Source: a virus. From it: DNA of 41,509 nt. The first letter of the stretch is position 1; every line of letters starts with the position of its first letter. A program made the translations under genes and the position numbers. Positions 1 through 8,971 of the stretch are shown one piece after another. The notes below the pieces were generated by a model. The model did no database searches. It saw only the letters and a program-made list of their open reading frames with translations, and was not told the origin of the DNA. Location: the IMG/VR virus record IMGVR_UViG_3300005820_000004, positions 1-41,509 of that record; one strand, 5' to 3'.

Positions 1-2
1 CA

Positions 3-518
3 ATATTGGCGAAATTTAGAGCCGTAGATGTAAGTGTTAATTACGATGCTATCGTAGGCAAAAGGGCTGAAGGGGCAGATTATCAATATGAATTAAGGCA
101 AAACGCTTCAAAATTAAATGTTTTGACAACAGGCGGAAGCGTATCGGCAGATACGACTCTGGTAAATAATACTTGGTACACAGGTGGATTCACCCATGAC
201 GGAGCGAATGTAAGACTATATTTGAATGGATTACTGGACAGCACGCCATCAGCAAAAACAATTACACATAAAAATGTTGACGTATCTATAGGAATGGCCG
301 GCGAAACATACGACCTACATTATTGGGACGGCGATATTGAATGGGTAATGATATACAACCGTGCTTTATCTGCTTCTGAAATAGCCTTACTCTACCGAGA
401 GCCGTTTTGTATGTTCGAGCGAGACCCTATTGAATTGTGGTCGGCGGCTACTTTAGGGGCAATACCAACAGGTATGGCGGGTGCAATGACAACTAACACT
501 AGATACTGGGGATGGTAA
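3..518 (+). CDS. LamG/concanavalin-like domain adhesin, 5' end outside window
   Basis: This is the C-terminal part of a virion protein; the frame is open to the window edge, so the gene is 5'-partial. The visible 170 residues look like the second half of a LamG (concanavalin A-like) jelly roll: a GFTHDGANVRLYLNG strand pair, a WDGDIEWVMIYNRALS stretch and the usual ending SEIALLYREPF. Such domains bind carbohydrate and are common in phage receptor-binding or decoration proteins. It lies directly before a collar-domain fibre gene (3-nt gap), which supports a place in the tail tip or fibre. No catalytic residues are visible. Confidence 0.75.
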   Translation: MLAKFRAVDVSVNYDAIVGKRAEGADYQYELRQNASKLNVLTTGGSVSADTTLVNNTWYTGGFTHDGANVRLYLNGLLDSTPSAKTITHKNVDVSIGMAGETYDLHYWDGDIEWVMIYNRALSASEIALLYREPFCMFERDPIELWSAATLGAIPTGMAGAMTTNTRYWGW

Positions 519-521
519 TCT

Positions 522-2000
522 ATGGCTAATATATTTCATGTAGAAAGAGCAGCTAATAAAATAACATTGGGTACTGTTAATACTACTATAAATATAGCAT
601 CTCATACTGCATCCAAATTACTTGCTCTGGATGCCAGTAAAGATTTAACATCTACCATTGAACCTTCTACTGATGGGACATTAGGAGATAATTCTGATTT
701 AGCTATTCCAACTGAGAAAGCAGTTAAAACTTATGTAGATGGTTTAGGAGCAGGTTATCAACCGCTTGATGCAGGCTTAACAAGTCTTGCTGGATTGACT
801 GTTGTTTCTGATAGTTTCATCAAGGCAACTGCTACCGATATTTATGCAATAAGAACTATTGCTGAAACCAAAACAGATTTAAGTTTGAATCTTGTAGAGA
901 ATACTGCACTTTCAACTTGGGCAGGTTCCGGCAATATTACTACCATTGGGGCACTTGCAGCGGGGTCTATCGCAGCGGGTTTTACAGAGATAGCAGTTGA
1001 TTACACTGCTGCTAAGTGTACTGATGCAACAGCAGATAATACTGCTGGGAATGAGACATCACATGCTGATGTGCTTGTGGATGGCGATTTTGGTTCGGCT
1101 GGTTTAATGAATACTGATGGTGCGGGTAGTTATTCAATTAAAGTTATTGGTACAGATGTTCAAGCTCAACACGCTAATTTGGCAAGTCTCGCAGGATTAA
1201 CTTATGCTGCGGCGGCTTTTGTTAAAATGACAGGAGCAAATACTTTTGCATTAAGAACTATTGGGGATGTTGCTGATGACTTGGAAGCAACTATTGACCA
1301 TGATAATCTTGCTAATACACATGATTTAACAACAGATATTGACCACGACACAATAACAAATAACCACAATCTTACTACGGATATTGACCACGACTCCATT
1401 ACTAATGGGGGAGCACACGATTATTCATATATAACTGGAAATGATGGAGCAACGGATGTTTCTGCTGCTGAACTTGAAGAACTTACAGATGGTAGTGAAA
1501 CTACTCTACATAGTCACGCTGCTGATGGTGGTGCTCCAGTAGGCTCTATGATAATATGGACTACTGATACAGCACCTACGGGATGGCTTTTATGTTATGG
1601 TCAGGCAGTTTCAAGAACAGTGACTTATGATGGATTGTTTGCAGTTATTGGTACAACTTTTGGCGTAGGAGATGGAAGTACAACATTTAATTTGCCAGAT
1701 ATGAGAGGAAGATTTCCACTTGGTCAAGATGATATGGGCGGAGCTTCCGCTAATAGAGTAACACATGCTAATGCAGATAGTATTGGTGGTGTTGAAGGAG
1801 CAGAAACTCATACTCTAACAAAAACAGAAATGCCAGCACACACGCATACTATTGATGCTGGTCACGTATTAGATGGTTCTGGTCAAGTTGAAACAACTGG
1901 AGCTTCGGGTGTAACAGAGAACACAAATTCTACAGGGGGCGGTGGGGCACATAATAATATGTCTCCGTATATTACCTTGAATTATATTATAAAATATTAA
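522..2000 (+). CDS. Tail fibre protein with phage tail-collar domain
   Basis: A 492-residue fibre protein. The C-terminal third, from about residue 340, is a phage tail-collar domain: GSMIIWTTDTAPTGWLLCYG, then TFNLPDMRGRFPLGQD, a short His-containing segment (MPAHTHT) and the terminal MSPYITLNYIIKY. The N-terminal two thirds are low in complexity and rich in Thr, Ala and Asp. They carry near-repeats such as LTTDIDHD (around residues 260-300) and two copies of a LASLAGLTYA-like unit, which fits a trimeric beta-helical shaft. The likely role is receptor contact at the tail tip. The stop TAA is in the same frame as the next gene. Confidence 0.88.
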   Translation: MANIFHVERAANKITLGTVNTTINIASHTASKLLALDASKDLTSTIEPSTDGTLGDNSDLAIPTEKAVKTYVDGLGAGYQPLDAGLTSLAGLTVVSDSFIKATATDIYAIRTIAETKTDLSLNLVENTALSTWAGSGNITTIGALAAGSIAAGFTEIAVDYTAAKCTDATADNTAGNETSHADVLVDGDFGSAGLMNTDGAGSYSIKVIGTDVQAQHANLASLAGLTYAAAAFVKMTGANTFALRTIGDVADDLEATIDHDNLANTHDLTTDIDHDTITNNHNLTTDIDHDSITNGGAHDYSYITGNDGATDVSAAELEELTDGSETTLHSHAADGGAPVGSMIIWTTDTAPTGWLLCYGQAVSRTVTYDGLFAVIGTTFGVGDGSTTFNLPDMRGRFPLGQDDMGGASANRVTHANADSIGGVEGAETHTLTKTEMPAHTHTIDAGHVLDGSGQVETTGASGVTENTNSTGGGGAHNNMSPYITLNYIIKY

Positions 2001-2007
2001 TGGGAAG

Positions 2008-2021
2008 CGAGGTGTAATATC
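2008..2021 (+). promoter_or_regulatory. Ribosome-binding site pointing to a non-AUG (AUC) start
   Basis: The only good Shine-Dalgarno sequence ahead of the next gene is GAGGTG at about 2009-2014. Five nucleotides downstream, in frame with that gene, lies ATC (2019-2021), followed by codons for AIRIEHGKPTTLLTAAQ. The first in-frame ATG (2073) has no recognisable site in front of it. I infer initiation at ATC, or a recent ATG-to-ATC change. Confidence 0.45.
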
Positions 2022-2072
2022 GCAATCCGAATAGAACACGGTAAACCAACTACTTTACTAACTGCGGCTCAA

Positions 2073-2813
2073 ATGAAAGGTGAAGAACGTGCTGCACAAC
2101 AGCAGTTGGAGAGAACTGAAAGACTACAAGCCCAGCAACGGGAGTTTGAATATCGAGCTGCTATTAGACAACAGGATATGTCCATAGATTTACAGATGCA
2201 GGAACGTAGCAAACTCTGGGAAATTGAAAAGATGCAGTTACGTTCTCAAATAGATTTTCAACGTGAGGAACAGCTACGACAGCGTAAGTTAGATAGCATA
2301 GATAGTGCTTTACAACAAATAGATAAGGAAGTATTGGCTGGGAGAATTACGGAACAGGAAGCATACCCCATTAAATTAAAGTATCAAATGAATAAAATGG
2401 GCGTTGATACCCCTACTCCTTTATTGCCGCCTGGTGAGGAAGGTGATAGATATGGCGTACAGCCTTATTGGATGAAAGGACGTGAAGCCCCAGAGGGTAC
2501 ACCTGAACGACAACTATATGAAGCTAAGATGGCTGAGGGTATTTCTGGTGAGAGAAGGGGTACTGTCCCTTACTATCTTGACCCAACATTCGTAGGTAAT
2601 TATCCAGAGGCTGCTCGTCAAGCACAGGAGGCAAGGGGTATATTTCTTAGCGATGAAGAGTTTAGTGATTTGACTCGTGGAGCAGAACCAATGGAAGCTA
2701 TACCTACAGGCCGTGCTGAAATGCCTACTGTTACAACCGATGCGGAATATGATGCCCTACCGTCTGGCACGGTGTTTATAGACCCTGACGGTAATAGACG
2801 AAGGAAACCCTAA
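2073..2813 (+). CDS. Coiled-coil virion-associated protein
   Basis: Residues 1-80 are a long Gln/Arg/Glu-rich coiled coil (AAQQQLERTERLQAQQREFE and following); the rest is charged and probably extended. I do not recognise a named family, but proteins of this build often sit beside internal or ejection proteins in podovirus-like genomes. The 2073 ATG is used here as the conservative start; a true start at ATC 2019, adding 18 residues, is favoured by the ribosome-binding site. The next gene starts 1 nt after this stop. Function is inferred only from position between fibre and internal-protein genes. Confidence 0.7.
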   Translation: MKGEERAAQQQLERTERLQAQQREFEYRAAIRQQDMSIDLQMQERSKLWEIEKMQLRSQIDFQREEQLRQRKLDSIDSALQQIDKEVLAGRITEQEAYPIKLKYQMNKMGVDTPTPLLPPGEEGDRYGVQPYWMKGREAPEGTPERQLYEAKMAEGISGERRGTVPYYLDPTFVGNYPEAARQAQEARGIFLSDEEFSDLTRGAEPMEAIPTGRAEMPTVTTDAEYDALPSGTVFIDPDGNRRRKP

Positions 2814-2814
2814 T

Positions 2815-5800
2815 ATGGCTAAATGGAGACAAGCACCAATTATAGAAGAACGTCCTGAGACTGAATTTAAGTGGAAACAGGCTACATTGGTATCACCAGA
2901 GGGAGTTCGCCCATTACAGAGGCAACTGGGGACTAAATTAGATACATCCTTAATACAAGAGGCACAAAGAGGTGGTGGAAGATGGGGGGATATGCCTACA
3001 GATGGTATAAGTGGCGATTTGAGTCTACGTGGATTAAAACAAGCTATTAACATAGTACCTAATATAGCTAAGAAGATTCTTAGCCCTGAAGGTATACCTA
3101 ATAAATTTGTTATTAAAGGTTTATCCCATATACTTAGTAAGATAATGGATTTAGATATGTCTCCAGAGGAACTTGAAGATGATTTAGTAAAAAAATGGAA
3201 AAGGGTTCAAGGTAGAGTTCCATCACTTATGGTTGACCCACCAGAAGGTCTGGGGGAGAAGGTTGTTGATATAGGTGCAAATGTAGGGCAATTTGTTACT
3301 GAACTTGCTGTACTTAAAAAGGTTGCCCCTGTTGGTACTTCCGAATCGGTAATTTGGGAGATGCAAAATCTTATGTCGGGTGGTAAACCAGGTATGGGCG
3401 TTGCAATGCACGGTGCTTTTACTGCCCCTGGTAAAATTATTAAAGGTACTACGTTAGCGGCTAAAACTGGTAGGGTAGCCGCTGAGTCTGCTGGGCTTGC
3501 TGGTCTTACAGCTTTAGAACAAAAGATAGATACTGGTGAAATAGATTTTATGGGCGTTGCTACTGCTGCTGCATTACCAGTTGCTTTAAGAACACCTAAA
3601 GTTGTTAAAGCTTTAATACGAAAACGTAACCCTAAAGTTATGAAAGCCATAACTGATATACAAACAGGTAAACTGTCTCCGATAGATACTGCCAATAAAA
3701 CTGTAACAGATTGGTCTAAGAAAGCTCAGTTGTTGAATAAGACTGAGCGTAAAACTGCTGTACATAAATTACGTCAACAACAGCACGCAAGATATACAGC
3801 AAAAAAAGAATTAGAGTTAAAGAGGGGAGCTTCGAGTTTTCAGGCACATACCGCAGCTAAGAAAGTTCGTGGTGGTAAAGCTGGAACTCCTGAAATAGAA
3901 CCTTTAGTGCTTAGTCCTGTACAAATGGAGGTTTATGGTAGACAAATAGAAGCAGTATACCCTAAACATAAGGGATTTCAACGTGCTGGTACTTATGACG
4001 CAATAACTAAAATGACTAATGGGAAGATACCCACCAATTATGAGTTTGGATTACTTGAACCTGTATTTGGTACTAAGGCGACTATTGAACTTGCTCAATC
4101 ATTAAAAGGTAAAAAGGGGTTAGAGTTAGCAGATATACCAATGCTTATTCGAGATATACCTAAAGCCCTACGTTTTGGATTTGACCCACAGGCTGCAAGG
4201 GGTTTGTCTAAAATGACTATACGACATCCGCTAATTTATTTAAGTACATTAGGAAAAAATATCAGGGGTATTTTTAGTAAAAAATATGCTGATAGATTAA
4301 GTACAGCAATAGAAAAAAGTCCGGTCTATGAGTTAGGTAAGAAAAGTTATAAGACTAATTATCTTAGTATGAAACCCTGGGCAAGCGTAGATACAGGAAC
4401 TAAGTTAGAGCAGTATGGTCATGTTTCAGAAATATTCCTTAGAAGTAAGAATAGGATTATTAAAGGTATTGGTAAGTGGTTGCGTGCATCTGAGCGTGGG
4501 GCTAACTTGGGTATGAATGACGCCTTGAATAAATTAGTAATAAAAGGGGAAAAGGATTTAACTCGTTATAGTAGAAATAAAAGTCTATCAGAAGAATCTA
4601 TAGCTGCATGGAGAAAGCAGCGTGGACACGATATTAATATTTTTACTAAACGTATAACGGCTCGACATCCTAAAATTAAAGCATTGCAAAAGGCAGCAAA
4701 TTGGTTGGTCTTTTCGCCATCATATACCGCTTCTGGGTTGGCGTCTGGGCCACAAAGTTTTATAAAACTTGCTACTGGAAAGGGTTTTGCTGATAGAACT
4801 TATGCTATGCAAATAATGTTATCAAGGCTTGCTGGTTTAACTGCGGTAAGTTCAATGATAGGATATGTTGGTTATAAATGGCGTTTAAGAAATCCTACAG
4901 AAGAACCTCCAATAGATAGTTCTCCTAATCCGTTAGACACTTTGTTTGGAAAGATACGGCGTGGGGAAGATGTTTATGATTTAGGGTTTGGTGATGTTGC
5001 TGACTACAGATTAATGGCACATATAGGAGTTTCCGCTCATATAGCCGCAAAGGAATTATTGACTGGCAAACAAGTTACTACTGCTGGTAAAAAGAAACCC
5101 CCTTCAGCAGGCGAAGCATTTAGTAGGTACTTAAATTCAAAACGAACCCTATATATAACACTTGGTAAACAGTTACTAACCGGAAAGGATTGGCTTGGTA
5201 ACCCTGTAACCCTAAAAGATACTGCCCTCGATAATCTACCATTTGAGTTCTTTCAAGCTTTTGTAGAGGCTGGTGAAGCTGATGGTATATGGGAAGACAT
5301 AGCTAATGGTATGGAAATAGATGCTACTAAAAAAGCACTTGGTAACTTAGCACCATCTATTGCAGCATTAGGGGGTGTAGGTACTGGTTCTTATCCAGTA
5401 CATGCCGCTACTACACGCTACAAATTTCAAGATATTATTGCGGAACAAAAGCATAATAAGAAATGGGATGAATTATCTTTATCTGAACAGAATAGGTTAA
5501 AATCTGAGCACAAAAAACAGTTTGTGGTTTTGTCTGAAAAAGTAAGAAAGGAACGTATAGATGTACCATTTTCTTTAGAAAGGATACAAAAAGAGGAAAC
5601 CGAAGCTAATAGAAGAGTTACAAAAATGCTATCTAAAAGTAGCAGAGGTTTGGTTAAAGATATAGATTTAGGAGTAAGCAGACGGCCTAAGAACTGGTAT
5701 CTTAATGATAAGAGGTATAACAGGTATCAAGAGTTGGTTGCTCAATTTGCTGATGAGAGGTTGTCTAAAGTAGACTTTACTGATATGGAAGATAAAAGAA

Positions 5801-5880
5801 GGGTTGCAAGAGTACAAGTGATTGTGAAGGCAGCAAAGAACAAAGCATTTGGTACATTGAGAAGGGAAATAGGCAGATGA
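2815..5880 (+). CDS. Large internal virion / ejection-type protein (LPD38-like)
   Basis: A 1021-residue protein, mostly helical and basic. Around residues 555-640 it has a stretch resembling polyvalent-protein domain LPD38 of phage internal proteins: ASERGANLGMNDALNKL, then INIFTKRITARHP and NWLVFSPSYTASGLAS. Hydrophobic stretches near residues 145-265 and 660-690 could insert into membrane. The C-terminus ends in a repeat of the KRYNRYQELVAQFADERL type often found at the end of such proteins. I see no lysozyme or transglycosylase motif. The most likely role is a core protein ejected with DNA, but the family link is by eye only. Confidence 0.55.
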   Translation: MAKWRQAPIIEERPETEFKWKQATLVSPEGVRPLQRQLGTKLDTSLIQEAQRGGGRWGDMPTDGISGDLSLRGLKQAINIVPNIAKKILSPEGIPNKFVIKGLSHILSKIMDLDMSPEELEDDLVKKWKRVQGRVPSLMVDPPEGLGEKVVDIGANVGQFVTELAVLKKVAPVGTSESVIWEMQNLMSGGKPGMGVAMHGAFTAPGKIIKGTTLAAKTGRVAAESAGLAGLTALEQKIDTGEIDFMGVATAAALPVALRTPKVVKALIRKRNPKVMKAITDIQTGKLSPIDTANKTVTDWSKKAQLLNKTERKTAVHKLRQQQHARYTAKKELELKRGASSFQAHTAAKKVRGGKAGTPEIEPLVLSPVQMEVYGRQIEAVYPKHKGFQRAGTYDAITKMTNGKIPTNYEFGLLEPVFGTKATIELAQSLKGKKGLELADIPMLIRDIPKALRFGFDPQAARGLSKMTIRHPLIYLSTLGKNIRGIFSKKYADRLSTAIEKSPVYELGKKSYKTNYLSMKPWASVDTGTKLEQYGHVSEIFLRSKNRIIKGIGKWLRASERGANLGMNDALNKLVIKGEKDLTRYSRNKSLSEESIAAWRKQRGHDINIFTKRITARHPKIKALQKAANWLVFSPSYTASGLASGPQSFIKLATGKGFADRTYAMQIMLSRLAGLTAVSSMIGYVGYKWRLRNPTEEPPIDSSPNPLDTLFGKIRRGEDVYDLGFGDVADYRLMAHIGVSAHIAAKELLTGKQVTTAGKKKPPSAGEAFSRYLNSKRTLYITLGKQLLTGKDWLGNPVTLKDTALDNLPFEFFQAFVEAGEADGIWEDIANGMEIDATKKALGNLAPSIAALGGVGTGSYPVHAATTRYKFQDIIAEQKHNKKWDELSLSEQNRLKSEHKKQFVVLSEKVRKERIDVPFSLERIQKEETEANRRVTKMLSKSSRGLVKDIDLGVSRRPKNWYLNDKRYNRYQELVAQFADERLSKVDFTDMEDKRRVARVQVIVKAAKNKAFGTLRREIGR

Positions 5881-5893
5881 GGAGTGAACGACC

Positions 5894-6064
5894 ATGAACG
5901 ATAACGAACACGATTTACTAATCGAGACTGTGACTATTCTAAAGGAGCTTAAAAAGGATTTTGAAAACCATTTAGTCCATCACTTTCGTTATAATATTCT
6001 TGCGTGGTCTATAGCAGCAGGGGCTATTGTTACATTAGCTATTGCTTTGATTAAAGTATTATAA
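5894..6064 (+). CDS. Small single-TM protein, XhlA/holin-like
   Basis: This 56-residue protein starts at ATG 5894 after a GAGGAGTG ribosome-binding site. Residues 1-30 form a charged amphipathic helix (TILKELKKDFENHL) and residues 34-56 one membrane span (ILAWSIAAGAIVTLAIALI). The layout, a short helical N-terminus and a C-terminal span, is that of XhlA-type lysis-associated proteins, and it is the last gene of the virion block. A holin or lysis-accessory role is plausible but unproven. Its end overlaps a convergent gene on the other strand. Confidence 0.6.
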   Translation: MNDNEHDLLIETVTILKELKKDFENHLVHHFRYNILAWSIAAGAIVTLAIALIKVL

Positions 6065-6169
6065 CTTACTTAGTAAAAATCCCATAAAGTACATAAGTAA
6101 AGGTACAGCAACAAAAAATATAAGGATAGGGAGTACAATTCCCAAAAAATCCTCTGTATTCTTTTTCAT
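6059..6169 (-). CDS. 36-residue membrane protein
   Basis: A very short gene with an AAGGGA ribosome-binding site. It has five polar residues, then one long hydrophobic span (LGIVLPILIFFVAVPLLMY) and a short basic tail. Its stop overlaps by 6 nt the stop of the convergent 56-residue membrane gene. Two small single-span proteins meeting tail to tail could be a holin/antiholin pair, but nothing in the sequence proves it. Confidence 0.5.
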   Translation of the reverse strand: MKKNTEDFLGIVLPILIFFVAVPLLMYFMGFLLSKL

Positions 6170-6179
6170 TCTAAATCCC

Positions 6180-6329
6180 TTAAAAATATACTATAAATGT
6201 AGGTTTCTTCTGTGCTTTAGCTAAACTAATAGTGTGTTGAGTGCCTTTAGACTTACCATCCCAAAAAGCTAATACCATATCACAGGCATCTACTATCTGT
6301 TGGTTGCGTATGAACCCTAGTGTCTCCAT
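6180..6329 (-). CDS. C-terminal half of a SLOG (DUF2493-like) nucleotide-binding protein
   Basis: These 49 residues have a strong AAGGAG site, so the short form is probably expressed. The sequence matches the second half of DUF2493/YspA-type SLOG proteins: GFIRNQQIV, then DMVLAFWDGKSKGTQHTI and LAKAQKKPTFIV. The Rossmann N-terminal half with its GxR/S and GGARG loops is missing, and the preceding DNA encodes an unrelated protein. It is either a domain remnant or a stand-alone half. Family assignment is fairly firm; function is unknown. Confidence 0.65.
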   Translation of the reverse strand: METLGFIRNQQIVDACDMVLAFWDGKSKGTQHTISLAKAQKKPTFIVYF

Positions 6330-6331
6330 AT

Positions 6332-6487
6332 TTATTTCTTCTCCTTCTTACAGGTTTCTTTCCAGAAAAATAACGGATATTTTTTCATTTCTTCTTGTTC
6401 TTGTTGATACAAAGCAAAGTAGTATTCGGCCTGTTGTATCTCATACTCTTGTTGTTTTACCCAATATCCTTCATCATATATTGGCAT
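6332..6487 (-). CDS. Hypothetical 51-residue protein
   Basis: Ribosome-binding site AAGGGA, start ATG 6487, inside the end of the preceding gene. It is rich in Gln, Tyr and Glu (QQEYEIQQAEYYFALYQQEQ) and probably one amphipathic helix, with a basic tail. Its stop lies 2 nt before the next start. I do not recognise it. Confidence 0.55.
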   Translation of the reverse strand: MPIYDEGYWVKQQEYEIQQAEYYFALYQQEQEEMKKYPLFFWKETCKKEKK

Positions 6488-6674
6488 TATATATTTTCCC
6501 TTGATAATGTTTATATGCTTTAGTTATATCAATAATTTTATAACAATTCATCAATATATTAACAGACTCCAAACAATCCAAAACTTTCTTAGCATCATCA
6601 TAAGTATCAAAAGACTCTACAAACCTAAAACTGTCCCCCCAAGGGGCGGGGGTTAGCGAATAAATATGGTACAT
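6474..6674 (-). CDS. Hypothetical 66-residue protein
   Basis: A small soluble protein, opening with the beta-strand-like MYHIYSLTPAPWG, then an acidic helix with DTYDDAKKVLDCLE. Its start overlaps the previous stop and its end overlaps the next start, so it is translated within the operon. No family is recognised. Confidence 0.6.
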   Translation of the reverse strand: MYHIYSLTPAPWGDSFRFVESFDTYDDAKKVLDCLESVNILMNCYKIIDITKAYKHYQGKIYNANI

Positions 6675-6922
6675 TATTTACCTTTCAAAAAAAGTAATGG
6701 GTATTTTACTTTATCTAATGCTAATTTATAATCTTTGTGTTTCAAACACCGTTTGCAAGTAACCTTTCTGGGGTCGAATGTACCTTTAGAATCATACGAT
6801 GAGCCTCTACCTATAATAGTCGCCTCAATGGGTGCAACCATACACCATATATCACAAACTGCCTTGCTCCGACAATTATATTGCTTTATCAAATGTATTG
6901 GTTTAACTCTTGCTTTCGCCAT
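6674..6922 (-). CDS. Small cysteine-containing protein
   Basis: An 82-residue protein with four cysteines in CDIWC and CKRCLKH, likely one zinc site, followed by a Lys-rich helix. It starts inside the last codons of the polymerase gene and its stop overlaps the next start, so it is co-translated with polymerase. Role unknown. Confidence 0.6.
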   Translation of the reverse strand: MAKARVKPIHLIKQYNCRSKAVCDIWCMVAPIEATIIGRGSSYDSKGTFDPRKVTCKRCLKHKDYKLALDKVKYPLLFLKGK

Positions 6923-8435
6923 AGCGTTCTCCCCAGCCTATATCTATATCCCAAGGTATAAATATTGGTAATGCCTTAACCATACATTCATTAATATATT
7001 TCATACCTTCTTTCACATATTCTCTTTTGCACTCTATAACTAATTCATCGTGCACAATATTCACCAACATTAGATTAGGGTTCAATACAATCAGTGCAGC
7101 AGCCACTTTGACAACATCTGCACCATAACTTTGAATCTTAAAATTAAAAGCTTGCCTATAACACCTTTCTTTGCCCCACTTGTTTAACTTATGAAAGTCA
7201 GGGAACCTACGTTTACGCCCTGACATATTTCTAACAAACCCATGTTTATATACTTGCTCTCTTGTTTTTTCAATAGCCCATCTAAGTCCTGGGTACTGAG
7301 CAAAAAACTTATCAATAAATTCTTGTGCTTTTTTCTCTGAGCATTTGAAATCTTTAGCAAACCCATAAGCTGATTTACCATAAGCCGTCCCAAATACAAC
7401 TGATTTACAGTCATCACGTTGCTTTTTATACTTTATCTTTGCAGTATTATGCTCATCAGTTTTATTTGTTAAACCAAGAATAGGTATATTTAGTTTATTT
7501 ATCTCATTGGCTGTAGCCAAATGAACATCATAACCTTTTCGTAGTGCACCTTTTAAGTTGGTGTCACCACTCTCCTGAGCCATTATTCTAACTTCTTGAC
7601 CACTATAGTCAGCCACAATAAGCACATTACCAGGCTCAGATACAAATAAGTTTCTGATGTTTGCGATATTGTTTTGCTTAGGTAACTGTTCTATGTTGGG
7701 TTTACTACAACTTAATCTGCCAGTGACAGCCACAGTATTATGAAAAGAAGAACGAATACGACCATCATCATCTACAAACCTTTCAAATGGAATTAAAAAC
7801 CCATTAAGTAATTTCTCCACCTTACCAAGTTTAATTAGTAAATCAATAGCTGGGTGTTTACCTTTTAATCTATTTTTACTTTGCTTGTTCCAAGACTTTT
7901 TCTTTTCTTTTTTACTTCTCTCATATATCTCAAAACCTAATCCTTCTATTAGGGGAACTACTTGGTCTGAACTATTAAAATTTATAGATGGTTTACATGA
8001 TGTCACTCTACTTCTTGGTGTAATACTAACAATATATTTACCACCAAATATATTTAATAGTTCATTTTCTATTTCATAATATAAATGCTGTACGTCATAA
8101 GTCATTTGTTTAGCAGCACTTACGTCAGCTTTGATACCATTTATTGCAAGGTACATCAATGCTTTCTGGAATGGGAACTCAATGTCATAAGCAAGATGAT
8201 GTAATCCTTCTTTTTCTATTTGGGGTGACTGTAATTTATATAAATCATATGTATTAATTGCATCTTCTGTAGCATATTTAGCAAACTCTGGACTATCTGT
8301 ACCATACTTTATAGCGTCTTTATACTCGGTGACTTCTCTTTTAAGTTGAGTACGGGTTATATATTTCAGACCGTTCTCTTTGAGATTTTCATCGAGTAAA
8401 TGCGATGCCGTGAGCGTGTCATAGATTTTAGGCAT
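6903..8435 (-). CDS. polA: Family-A DNA polymerase, C-terminal fragment (Exo III plus polymerase)
   Basis: This 510-residue polypeptide holds the last part of the 3'-5' exonuclease domain (SHLLDEN near residue 11, Exo III YATED at 54-58) and the whole polymerase domain. Motif A is VADYSGQE (D276), motif B is the O-helix R340-x3-K344-x3-F348-x3-YG, and motif C is VHDE (D463). All catalytic residues are present. The first part of the exonuclease domain is encoded 1.2 kb upstream at 9674-9964, separated by two methyltransferase genes. The N-terminal PKIYDT continues directly from the GIDV end of that fragment. Start ATG is in a TAATG overlap. It replicates the phage genome, with proofreading requiring the other fragment in trans. 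Confidence 0.95.
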   Translation of the reverse strand: MPKIYDTLTASHLLDENLKENGLKYITRTQLKREVTEYKDAIKYGTDSPEFAKYATEDAINTYDLYKLQSPQIEKEGLHHLAYDIEFPFQKALMYLAINGIKADVSAAKQMTYDVQHLYYEIENELLNIFGGKYIVSITPRSRVTSCKPSINFNSSDQVVPLIEGLGFEIYERSKKEKKKSWNKQSKNRLKGKHPAIDLLIKLGKVEKLLNGFLIPFERFVDDDGRIRSSFHNTVAVTGRLSCSKPNIEQLPKQNNIANIRNLFVSEPGNVLIVADYSGQEVRIMAQESGDTNLKGALRKGYDVHLATANEINKLNIPILGLTNKTDEHNTAKIKYKKQRDDCKSVVFGTAYGKSAYGFAKDFKCSEKKAQEFIDKFFAQYPGLRWAIEKTREQVYKHGFVRNMSGRKRRFPDFHKLNKWGKERCYRQAFNFKIQSYGADVVKVAAALIVLNPNLMLVNIVHDELVIECKREYVKEGMKYINECMVKALPIFIPWDIDIGWGERYGESKS

Positions 8436-8971
8436 TACACTTCATCGCCCCATACATCCCAACCTGGGGTTTTCTCACGTGCAAATAATTCTATACGTGG
8501 CAAATCTCCAACAAGTTTAACAATATCACCTCGTATTCGGTCAGGCTTTCTACTGTGTTCCCTTCGAGGTTCTATAACAAGTTGTCGAACTGAGGCCGAT
8601 ACTCGTTTAATATTTCCTTTGGTTGCTAATAAACACTGTTCGGGATTAGAACGTGTCCAATTACCCCCACCAAAATGAAATTTAGTTTTAGCTAATTTAA
8701 CCCAGGTAAAAGCTACCGTCTTATAAGTAAAGCCCCAAGATTTAATTACATCTAATCCAAGTTGTATTTGTGCGTCCATAATCCACAAAAATAGAGCACA
8801 ATTATCATAGGTTATACGCTGTACGGGCAAGGCAAGAATATCTTGTGGTTTCATAGTTTCATATAAAGCCGCTTTAGCCTTAACGCTTAATCCCTTTCTA
8901 TTCTTAAAATTAAAATTCCAAGGCGGGTCAGCATATATTATTTGATATTTTTTATCTGGAAATGGAATCAT
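8435..8971 (-). CDS. MT-A70 family N6-adenine DNA methyltransferase (copy 1)
   Basis: The 178 residues start with KKYQIIYADPPWNFNF, the MT-A70 DPPW catalytic motif, with the partner segment SWGFTYKTVAFTW, and end in LFAREKTPGWDVWGDE. It lies inside the split polymerase gene; its stop forms TAATG with the polymerase fragment's start. It is a paralogue of 10135-10653, and the two 3' ends share a 44-nt exact repeat. It probably methylates adenine in phage DNA, as protection against host restriction or as a timing mark. The target sequence cannot be read from the protein. Confidence 0.88.
   Translation of the reverse strand: MIPFPDKKYQIIYADPPWNFNFKNRKGLSVKAKAALYETMKPQDILALPVQRITYDNCALFLWIMDAQIQLGLDVIKSWGFTYKTVAFTWVKLAKTKFHFGGGNWTRSNPEQCLLATKGNIKRVSASVRQLVIEPRREHSRKPDRIRGDIVKLVGDLPRIELFAREKTPGWDVWGDEV
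8448..8491 (-). repeat. 44-nt exact direct repeat, copy 1
   Basis: Identical to 10166-10209. Both encode the C-terminus of an MT-A70 methyltransferase. The pair brackets the polymerase N-terminal fragment and could recombine, deleting about 1.7 kb. Confidence 0.95.
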
